From: a bacterium
GTDB lineage: Bacteria; UBP13; UBA5359
DNA length: 8,052 nucleotides
Direction of reading: 5' to 3'
Assembly (NCBI GenBank): GCA_028699365.1
Contig: JAQVUQ010000112.1
Span: 1-8,052 of the forward strand
Both the position numbers and the translations under genes were made by a program. This document shows, piece after piece, positions 1 through 4,894 of this stretch (the stretch's first letter is position 1; each line of letters opens with the position of its first letter). Under the pieces are notes generated by a model that did no database searches, was not told the origin of the DNA, and saw only the letters and a program-made list of their open reading frames with translations.

Positions 1-2
1 TA

Positions 3-638
3 GCCGTCATTCCTGACGGCAACAGGCGCTGGGCGCAGCAGCTTGGCCTGCCCAAAGAGGCCGGATATGCCCGCGGAATAGAACCGGGTGTCAGACTGTG
101 TGAGATCTGCTCCGCGCTGGGTGTGGAGGAGGTAACTCTCTACGGTTTCACTCAGGATAACACCAAGCGCCCCTCAATACAGAGGGAGGCCTTTCAAAAG
201 GCCTGTGTGGATGCCGTAATTAAGGTGGCCGGACACGATGCGTCTCTTCTGGTAGTGGGCGACGATGCTTCTCCCATGTTTCCTCCGGAGCTTAAGCGCT
301 ATACCACCAGACAGAAGTTCGGGCAGGGAAATCTGCGTGTCAATCTGCTGGTCAATTACGACTGGCACTGGGACCTGAGCCGGGCTGTGGAGGATAAGGG
401 CGAATATGTCCAGCGATCACGTAAAACCTTTCTGGAATCCATCGGCTCGGCCGATGTCTCGCGTATAGACCTTCTCATCAGATGGGGTGGGCGCCGCCGG
501 CTGAGCGGGCTGCTGCCGGTACAATCCGTTTATGCCGATTTTTACGTCATCGACGATCTATGGCCCGATTTCCAGCCTGAACAGCTCTTTGCCGCTTTGA
601 GATGGTACGAAAGTCAGGATGTCACTTTGGGCGGCTGA
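3..638 (+). CDS. cis-prenyltransferase (undecaprenyl diphosphate synthase-like), 5' partial
   Basis: The open frame runs in from the left edge; 211 residues are visible and only the extreme N-terminus is missing (E. coli UppS is about 253 residues). UppS-family enzymes condense isopentenyl diphosphate units in cis onto an allylic diphosphate to make the polyprenyl lipid carrier for cell wall glycans. The family layout is complete: PDGNRRWA at visible residues 5-11 (the DGN Asp binds diphosphate and Mg), LYGFTQDNTKRP after residue 40 (family: LYAFStENW.RP), a VNLLVNYD block, IDLLIRWGGRRRLS (the Arg, Arg and Ser of the IPP site are kept) and YADFYV..LWPDF near the C-terminus. Many usually invariant positions differ: MDGNG is PDGNR, the GHxxG His is Tyr, STENW is TQDNT, IRTGGE is IRWGGR, and the AYAE Glu that helps bind Mg is Asp. 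It is therefore probably a divergent paralogue, perhaps with another chain length or substrate, rather than the housekeeping UppS. An internal GTG at 123 is not the start, because the conserved DGN motif lies upstream of it. The stop is 41 bp from the convergent gene's stop. Confidence 0.88.
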   Translation, partial: AVIPDGNRRWAQQLGLPKEAGYARGIEPGVRLCEICSALGVEEVTLYGFTQDNTKRPSIQREAFQKACVDAVIKVAGHDASLLVVGDDASPMFPPELKRYTTRQKFGQGNLRVNLLVNYDWHWDLSRAVEDKGEYVQRSRKTFLESIGSADVSRIDLLIRWGGRRRLSGLLPVQSVYADFYVIDDLWPDFQPEQLFAALRWYESQDVTLGG

Positions 639-679
639 TGTTATGACGAAATTGGAATTCAGCAATGCAGGTTATGGAG

Positions 680-2221
680 TTATAATTCTATGCGAGCCAG
701 ATCTTTGACCGTCGGGCTATGGATGACTTTGCCGTCACAGGTATAGCGTGATCCGTGGCAGGGACAATCCCAGGTCTTTTCAGCGGGGTTCCAGGAGACT
801 GTGCAGCCCATATGAGTGCAGACAGGAGAGACGGCATGTATATTCCCCTGTTCATCTCTGTAAACGGCCGCTTTCTTTCCATCTATTTCCATTACCTTGC
901 CTTCTCCGTTACCTACTTCCGACAGGCTTTTTTTGCTCTCTACAGATAGATGGCCGCCGGCAAAGTCTTTTACCACCTGGACATTCCGGCTGACAATACC
1001 CTTAATCGATGCCGGCAGGTTCAACCTGGCCGGGGAGTAGAGATCCTTCCACGGATTGCTGCGGCCCAGAACGAGATCGGATAGCAGCATGCCGGCAATG
1101 GTGCCGTGCGTCATGCCCCATCCCTTGAAACCGGTGGCCGTGAAAATCCTGTCCGATGCCGGAGCGACGCTGCCGATGAAGGGTATCATATCCGCTGATC
1201 TGTTATCCTGAGTGGACCATCGATACTCTATCGCCTCTATGTCGAAGTAACGCCTGTAATAGTCCTCCAGATTCTTATAACGTTGTACGGTATCGCCGCC
1301 GTGCCCCGCTTGATGCTTCTCCCCCCCCACCAGCAGGTAAGCTCCGTCATCCGCCAGACGGTGCGGACGTACGGAATGGAACTCATCCTCGTTGCTGTAG
1401 AACAGACCTTGGGGCGGCTGACCCGTAAGCCTCAAACCCAGGACATAGGAGCGAACCGGTGTCATGCGCATGAACAGCTTCAGCGGATCGTATATGGGAA
1501 AATTAGTGGCTACTATGACGTGCCGTGCCCGTATCTTCCCTCTGTCGGTTGTTACTGTGCAGGGACTGCCGTCTTCTACGTCCGTAACTCTGGTATTCTC
1601 GTAGATACGACTGCCGTTGCTGTTGACTTCGGCGGCAAAAGCCAGCAGATACTTTCGCGGATGAAAATAGGCCTGGTCGTCGAAGCGCACGGCACCTTTG
1701 GCCGGTAACGGCAGAGGGATATTATCTACGTAGGATACTTCCAAACCCAGTTTTTCACCTGCTCTGACCTCAGCTTCTATCTCTGCCAGCTTGTCGTCCG
1801 TTACGGCGTAGATATACGCCGGCAAAGGAGTTAAATCGCACTCTATCTTCATCTGCCTGACAAACGAAGCCACTCTGTCTATGGCAGCTTTGTTGGCATC
1901 GGCATAGATGCCGGCCTTCTCCCGGCCGAATTTATCCAGCATGTAACTGTAGAAGATGCCGTGAGCCAGGGTCACCTTGGCTGTAGTATGCCCGGTGACA
2001 TCCTCCACTATGCGTCGTGATTCTATAACCGCAACCTTCAAGCCTGCTCTCTTCAACAGCAAGGCTGAAGTCAATCCGGCTATACCTCCTCCGACGACGG
2101 CCACATCGACGCCAAGATCCCCTTCAGGATAGGGGAAATCCATACCGGGCGCCGTATCCAGCCATAGTGAAACCGGTTTGCCGGGCAGCGTATAGCATGC
2201 CTTGTGCATCTTTTCACTCAT
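680..2221 (-). CDS. FAD-dependent oxidoreductase with C-terminal Rieske [2Fe-2S] domain
   Basis: This 513-residue protein fuses two redox modules. Residues about 38-400 are a DAO-type FAD domain, with the dinucleotide-binding VVGGGIAGL at 42-50, an acidic residue (E67) at the end of the second strand, and a C-terminal FAD-contacting region with TATGFKGWGMTHG at 361-373. Residues about 425-513 are a Rieske domain. C468 and H470 (CTHMGC) and C486 and H489 (CPCHGS) are the cluster ligands, and C473 and C488 are placed for the stabilising disulfide. The order matches the Bacillus YhfW-type family (DadA-like oxidase plus Rieske), whose substrate is not known to me. No signal peptide or membrane segment is seen, so it should be cytoplasmic. 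The start is ATG at 2221-2219, preceded on the minus strand by a modest AGGGA. It is divergent from the radical SAM gene across 141 bp and convergent with the cis-prenyltransferase. Family assignment is firm; the reaction is not. Confidence 0.9.
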   Translation of the reverse strand: MSEKMHKACYTLPGKPVSLWLDTAPGMDFPYPEGDLGVDVAVVGGGIAGLTSALLLKRAGLKVAVIESRRIVEDVTGHTTAKVTLAHGIFYSYMLDKFGREKAGIYADANKAAIDRVASFVRQMKIECDLTPLPAYIYAVTDDKLAEIEAEVRAGEKLGLEVSYVDNIPLPLPAKGAVRFDDQAYFHPRKYLLAFAAEVNSNGSRIYENTRVTDVEDGSPCTVTTDRGKIRARHVIVATNFPIYDPLKLFMRMTPVRSYVLGLRLTGQPPQGLFYSNEDEFHSVRPHRLADDGAYLLVGGEKHQAGHGGDTVQRYKNLEDYYRRYFDIEAIEYRWSTQDNRSADMIPFIGSVAPASDRIFTATGFKGWGMTHGTIAGMLLSDLVLGRSNPWKDLYSPARLNLPASIKGIVSRNVQVVKDFAGGHLSVESKKSLSEVGNGEGKVMEIDGKKAAVYRDEQGNIHAVSPVCTHMGCTVSWNPAEKTWDCPCHGSRYTCDGKVIHSPTVKDLARIEL

Positions 2222-2266
2222 GCAAGTCTATTCCCTGTAAGGCGGCAGATCAAACTTACCAATAAC

Positions 2267-2279
2267 TGTGAAATTCACA
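2267..2279. promoter_or_regulatory. perfect 13-nt palindrome, candidate operator
   Basis: TGTGAAATTCACA reads the same on both strands except for its central A. Outside one mismatched pair the symmetry continues with AA/TT. A second inverted repeat, AAATT-CAC-AATTT (2271-2283), overlaps it. The site lies between two divergent genes, 45 bp from the Rieske/FAD start and about 83 bp from the radical SAM start. That is a typical place for a dimeric regulator controlling one or both genes. The half-sites resemble CRP/FNR-type TGTGA..TCACA, but the spacer is 3 nt rather than 6, so assignment to that family is not supported. No convincing -35/-10 pair could be placed around it. Confidence 0.4.
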
Positions 2280-2309
2280 ATTTGGAATGATTTTTGCCGT
2301 AAAGGGCCT

Positions 2310-2336
2310 TGCTTGCCCGGTATGGCGGCGTAAGCA
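2310..2336 (+). other. stem-loop upstream of the radical SAM gene
   Basis: TGCTTGC pairs with GTAAGCA (seven pairs, one of them G-U). After a single bulged C, CCG pairs with CGG around a GTATGG loop. It ends 15 nt before the Shine-Dalgarno site of the radical SAM gene and is not followed by a T-run, so it is not an intrinsic terminator. If transcribed it would sit in the 5' leader. Whether it has a function is unknown; it matches no riboswitch class that I recognise. Confidence 0.3.
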
Positions 2337-2362
2337 TGAGAGGTTAAAACCGAGGTGGTAAA

Positions 2363-3772
2363 ATGTCAAAGTATGTCTATGATCTTTTGAATGTACGTAT
2401 GGAGGATAACGGCAGGCAATGCCTGATTGCGGACGGCATGCTGGCAGATCAGGGGGTGGATGTGCTGCTGCGATACTCCCTGGCAAGCGCCGCCCTGGGC
2501 GTGCTGGCCCGATTAAAGTCATCCAGGGAGCTCAACCTTCTCAGTCTGGAGTTTGAAGTCGATACCGATAAGAGAACATTATCCTGCCAGGCAAAGGGAC
2601 CGGCGTCCTCTCTGGTTTTCAAGGAACTGGAAAAGCTTCGTGCCAGGGTCCAGTCTCTGGGACGTCCTCTGGCCATACGGGAGGGAGGCTTTGTCTATAA
2701 CCTCTATCAGCCGCCTATACCGTCCCGGCGATTTGTCAACTCCATGTCCAGGCTGGTGGTGCAGGGGAGAGAGCAGGTAAGGCCGGCAACATGCACCTTA
2801 CAGGTGACTACAAAGTGCCAGTTGAATTGTTACCATTGCAGCGCAGCCAGGTACAAGACCGATCACAGAGCCGAGCTGACCACCGATGAGATGAAATCGG
2901 TCATCAGGCAGGCTGAGGCTCTGGGATGTTTCAATATCGTCTTTACAGGCGGCGAGCCACTGCTGCGCCAGGATATATTCGAACTTATGTCCTTTATCAA
3001 CCGCGATCGGGCGCATCCTTCCATGTTCACCAACGGCCTGCTGCTGACGGACGATAACGTATCGCGTCTCTGCGAAGCCGGGCTGCACTCCGTAATGGTG
3101 TCGCTGGACGATCCGCGTCCCCATGTTCACGATGAGTTGCGACGGGTTCCGGGCGGGTTCGATAAGACAGTGGAAGGTATAAGACGTGCCCTGGAAGCGG
3201 GCATCCTGGTAGGCATATCCACTTACGCCGGTCCTGAGGATGTGCGCGAGGGCCGTGCGGAGCAAATGATCGAGTTGTCCAGGAAGCTGTGTGTACATGA
3301 GGTCACCATCTTCGATATCGTGCCTACGGGCAAGCTGCTGCAAAGCCAGGCGGAGCAGCTTCTCTCTTCCGAGGATAAGCGCCGGTTGATAGAGATGGAG
3401 CGTAAGTACAATTCCATGGAAGTCTATCCCCATGTCATTACCCAGGCTCTGGTCAACGGGCCGGAGGGCTCAGGCTGCTTCGGCGGTCTTTCGCAATTTT
3501 ATATGACCGCATACGGAGATATAGATCCCTGCGACTTTACTCCGTTGACCTTTGGCAATATCCGGGACGAAGCTCTGGAAGATATATGGCAGCGCATGCT
3601 GTCGCACCCCGCTTACGCGCAACGCTGCAATCATTGCCGCATGCAGGACCCCGCTTTTCGCAGCTTATACATAGACAGCATACCGGACGATGCCCTGCTG
3701 CCCTGGCCGGGTTTCGACGAACTTTTGAACATGCCCAACAGCCCTATGGCCGTGTGTACGACGGTGCGATAA
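2363..3772 (+). CDS. radical SAM protein with reduced SPASM-like C-terminus
   Basis: This 469-residue enzyme binds a 4Fe-4S cluster through CQLNCYHC (C152, C156, C159; CX3CX2C) and should cleave S-adenosylmethionine to a 5'-deoxyadenosyl radical. Other core features are FTGGEPLL at 194-201 (SAM amino-group binding), the strand ending MFTNG at 221-225, and VMVSLDD at 244-250. The C-terminus carries C372 and C390 in a CX12GX4C arrangement, then GNIRDEALEDIW at 398-409 and C422/C425 (CNHC). This is the front half of a SPASM motif without the usual later cysteines, so one auxiliary cluster is likely. Residues 1 to about 140 are an extra N-terminal region I do not recognise. Relatives include PqqE-, NirJ/AhbD- and peptide-maturase-type enzymes, but no precursor peptide or haem gene lies nearby, so the substrate is open. 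The start is set by GAGGTG (2352-2357) five bases before ATG. No terminator is seen between its stop and the tRNA promoter 15 bp on. Confidence 0.9.
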   Translation: MSKYVYDLLNVRMEDNGRQCLIADGMLADQGVDVLLRYSLASAALGVLARLKSSRELNLLSLEFEVDTDKRTLSCQAKGPASSLVFKELEKLRARVQSLGRPLAIREGGFVYNLYQPPIPSRRFVNSMSRLVVQGREQVRPATCTLQVTTKCQLNCYHCSAARYKTDHRAELTTDEMKSVIRQAEALGCFNIVFTGGEPLLRQDIFELMSFINRDRAHPSMFTNGLLLTDDNVSRLCEAGLHSVMVSLDDPRPHVHDELRRVPGGFDKTVEGIRRALEAGILVGISTYAGPEDVREGRAEQMIELSRKLCVHEVTIFDIVPTGKLLQSQAEQLLSSEDKRRLIEMERKYNSMEVYPHVITQALVNGPEGSGCFGGLSQFYMTAYGDIDPCDFTPLTFGNIRDEALEDIWQRMLSHPAYAQRCNHCRMQDPAFRSLYIDSIPDDALLPWPGFDELLNMPNSPMAVCTTVR

Positions 3773-3787
3773 TAATTTGCATTTGCC

Positions 3788-3816
3788 TTGACCGGGGATA
3801 AACGATATTGTATAAT
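3788..3816 (+). promoter_or_regulatory. sigma70-type promoter of the tRNA gene
   Basis: TTGACC (3788-3793) and a perfect TATAAT (3811-3816) are separated by 17 bp, the optimal spacing. Transcription should begin near 3823, leaving a leader of roughly 28 nt before the mature tRNA 5' end at 3851. Near-consensus elements fit a constitutively strong stable-RNA promoter. It begins 15 bp after the stop of the radical SAM gene, so the tRNA does not depend on read-through. Confidence 0.8.
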
Positions 3817-3850
3817 GATTCAGCTTGACAAAGTATTACATTCAGGACGC

Positions 3851-3925
<75 letters not shown>

Positions 3926-3937
3926 TACAAAGTTTTT

Positions 3938-3963
3938 AAAGGCGAACAGAGTTCGCCTTTTTT
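3938..3963 (+). terminator. intrinsic terminator of the tRNA unit
   Basis: A 10-bp perfect stem, AAAGGCGAAC/GTTCGCCTTT (3938-3947 with 3951-3960), closes an AGA loop and runs straight into a T tract (TTTTTT, 3958-3963). It starts 12 bases after the encoded CCA. It ends the tRNA transcript and insulates the adenosyltransferase gene downstream. The A-run before the stem gives it some capacity in the opposite direction too. Confidence 0.9.
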
Positions 3964-3966
3964 ACT

Positions 3967-3995
3967 TTGGCAAGCAGTTAACAAAAGGCTAATAG
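3967..3995 (+). promoter_or_regulatory. possible promoter of the adenosyltransferase gene
   Basis: TTGGCA (3967-3972; five of six matches to the -35 consensus) is followed 17 bp later by TAATAG (3990-3995; three of six at -10). It lies right after the tRNA terminator, where the next gene needs a promoter, and would give a leader of only about 15 nt. The -10 match is poor, so this is tentative. No cobalamin riboswitch fits in the 53 bp between the terminator and the start codon. Confidence 0.3.
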
Positions 3996-4003
3996 CGAGC
4001 TGT

Positions 4004-4010
4004 GAGGAGG
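4004..4010 (+). promoter_or_regulatory. Shine-Dalgarno site deciding the adenosyltransferase start
   Basis: GAGGAGG lies six bases before ATG 4017. An in-frame GTG at 4002 overlaps this site and so cannot be the start it serves. The site fixes initiation upstream of the octamer repeat, which means the repeat is translated. Confidence 0.75.
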
Positions 4011-4016
4011 ATTAGC

Positions 4017-4610
4017 ATGGGAATCCTTAACCCCTTTGTGCCTTTGTGCCTTTGTGCCTCTGTTCCTGACGAAACAACCGCGCCCGCAGGGCACATCCCC
4101 GGACCAGGCCTGGTGCAGGTCTATACCGGCAACGGCAAGGGCAAAACGACGGCAGCTCTGGGGCTGGCTTTGCGTGCCTGGGGACGCGGAGTGCGCGTCT
4201 GCCTGATCCAGTTCTTCAAAACCCGTGAGACGGGAGAGTTGCTGGCCAATAGAAAATGCGGCCTGTTTGACCATTACAGTGCCGGCAGAGGATTCGTCAT
4301 CGGCGATCCCACCGTGGAGGACGTTGCGGCTGCCGTCCGGGGACTGGAGACCGCTGCCCGCATTCTGAGCGCCGGAGAGCATCAACTGGTGATCCTGGAC
4401 GAGATCAACAATGCCGTTGCCAAGGGACTGCTGAGCGCTGCCGATGTTCTGGCAGCCGTTGCCGGCCGGCATCACGGGGTGGAAGTCGTCCTGACCGGTC
4501 GCGATGCGCCGTCGGAGTTTATTCAGGCGGCCGATCTGGTGACCGTCATGGAGCCGCTGAAGCATCCCATGGATCGGGGCATAGGCGCCAGAGAGGGCAT
4601 AGAATATTAG
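4017..4610 (+). CDS. cobO: ATP:cob(I)alamin adenosyltransferase (CobA/CobO/BtuR type)
   Basis: From ATG 4017 the product is 197 residues. Enzymes of this family transfer the adenosyl group of ATP to reduced cobalt in cob(I)alamin or cobinamide, making adenosylcobalamin in the cytoplasm. Visible signatures are the P-loop YTGNGKGKTTAALG (36-49), IQFFKTRETGE (64-74), the Walker B-like LVILDEINNAV (124-134) and the C-terminal block with TGRDAP..EAADLVT-like residues and KHPMDRGIGAREGIEY at the end, all diagnostic of the family. The fold starts near residue 31. The preceding 30 residues are unusual: they are not the helix of E. coli BtuR, and residues 6-16 are encoded by a period-8 tandem repeat. 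The start is fixed by the GAGGAGG site. No other cobalamin gene is adjacent, so this is a stand-alone salvage or activation gene here. It converges on the ferredoxin gene with a 6-bp gap and no visible terminator. Confidence 0.93.
   Translation: MGILNPFVPLCLCASVPDETTAPAGHIPGPGLVQVYTGNGKGKTTAALGLALRAWGRGVRVCLIQFFKTRETGELLANRKCGLFDHYSAGRGFVIGDPTVEDVAAAVRGLETAARILSAGEHQLVILDEINNAVAKGLLSAADVLAAVAGRHHGVEVVLTGRDAPSEFIQAADLVTVMEPLKHPMDRGIGAREGIEY
4033..4064. repeat. period-8 tandem repeat (CCTTTGTG) inside the adenosyltransferase 5' coding end
   Basis: Three perfect tandem copies of CCTTTGTG (4033-4040, 4041-4048, 4049-4056) are followed by a degenerate copy, CCTCTGTT (4057-4064). On the minus strand the unit is CACAAAGG, and one frame there reads RGTKAQRHKG. 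As I recall, peptides and sequences of this AAGGCACA type occur as dispersed low-complexity repeats in unrelated bacterial genomes. The period is not a multiple of three, so the encoded peptide (PFVPLCLCASV) does not repeat. The repeat sits between the start codon and the conserved domain, consistent with insertion or expansion in a tolerant N-terminus. Confidence 0.8.
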
Positions 4611-4616
4611 CCGTTG

Positions 4617-4817
4617 TCAGCGGGGTTCGCCGTTGATGAAGATGGCGTCGGTGGGGCATAGCTCTGCCGCTTCTTCACAGCATCCTTCCTGCTCGCAGGC
4701 GGCTGCATCTTCCTTGACATGGGAGAGCCCGTCGGCCTGCATCTCGAAAATATCCGGGCAGGCGTTAACGCATATTTCGCAGCCTATACACTTGTCGGGA
4801 TCCACATAAACGTCCAT
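4617..4817 (-). CDS. 4Fe-4S single-cluster ferredoxin
   Basis: This 66-residue acidic protein is a small cytoplasmic electron carrier. C10, C13 and C16 (CIGCEIC) plus C54 (ELCPTDAIF) should ligate one 4Fe-4S cluster. C20 in NACPD and C46 match the disulfide pair of Thermotoga-type monocluster ferredoxins. An additional C47 makes an EGCCEE motif, and C41 is another extra. The central segment FEMQADGLSHVKED matches the loop where a second cluster is absent. The start ATG at 4817-4815 has a perfect GGAGGT site (4829-4824 on the minus strand) six bases before it. The gene lies 74 bp downstream of the ABC exporter genes on the same strand, with an AT-rich leader that may hold its own promoter. It converges on the adenosyltransferase gene. 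It could supply electrons to the radical SAM or Rieske proteins or to Co(II) reduction, but nothing in the sequence assigns a partner. Confidence 0.93.
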   Translation of the reverse strand: MDVYVDPDKCIGCEICVNACPDIFEMQADGLSHVKEDAAACEQEGCCEEAAELCPTDAIFINGEPR

Positions 4818-4862
4818 TACAATACCTCCGGTTCATAATAATAATTAATTACCCGTAAAAAG

Positions 4863-4868
4863 ATTATA
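4863..4868 (-). promoter_or_regulatory. possible -10 element for the ferredoxin gene
   Basis: A perfect TATAAT on the minus strand lies in the AT-rich gap before the ferredoxin gene and would start transcription about 40 nt before its ATG. No recognisable -35 sits at 16-18 bp spacing (that position is GC-rich, in the end of the ABC gene), and there is no TG extension. A perfect -10 hexamer can arise by chance in AT-rich DNA, so this is weak. Confidence 0.3.
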
Positions 4869-4878
4869 TTAAACGCCT

Positions 4879-4894
4879 TAGGGGACGCCCCCTA
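4879..4894 (-). terminator. weak stem-loop at the end of the ABC exporter genes
   Basis: On the minus strand TAGGGG and CCCCTA form a 6-bp GC-rich stem with a GCGT loop. The stem begins in the TAG stop codon of the ABC gene. The nearest T-run (TTTTT, 4861-4857) is about 17 nt further on, too far for a standard intrinsic terminator. It may only slow or partly end transcription, or stabilise the 3' end of the ABC mRNA. Confidence 0.3.

Noticed and set aside
639-679. Bidirectional terminator between the convergent prenyltransferase and Rieske genes
   Set aside because: No stem of useful length and no T-run on either strand in the 41 bp.
2267-2279. CRP/FNR binding site
   Set aside because: The TGTGA and TCACA half-sites are only 3 nt apart instead of 6, so a standard CRP/FNR dimer would not fit; kept only as an unassigned palindrome.
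2336-2347. Tiny upstream frame ATG-AGA-GGT-TAA before the radical SAM gene
   Set aside because: Three codons with no ribosome-binding site; most likely chance.
3825-3830. A perfect TTGACA just before the tRNA
   Set aside because: No -10 hexamer lies 16-18 bp downstream; that position falls in the GC-rich tRNA 5' end. The TTGACC-17-TATAAT pair upstream explains the transcript.
3964-4016. Cobalamin riboswitch upstream of the adenosyltransferase gene
   Set aside because: Only 53 bp separate the tRNA terminator from the start codon, far too short for the class, and no conserved B12-box-like sequence is seen.
3978-4565. A 195-codon open frame on the minus strand opposite the adenosyltransferase gene
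   Set aside because: It overlaps a gene with unmistakable family motifs, shows no domain of its own, and includes the terminator side and the octamer repeat in its sequence. It is an antisense shadow.
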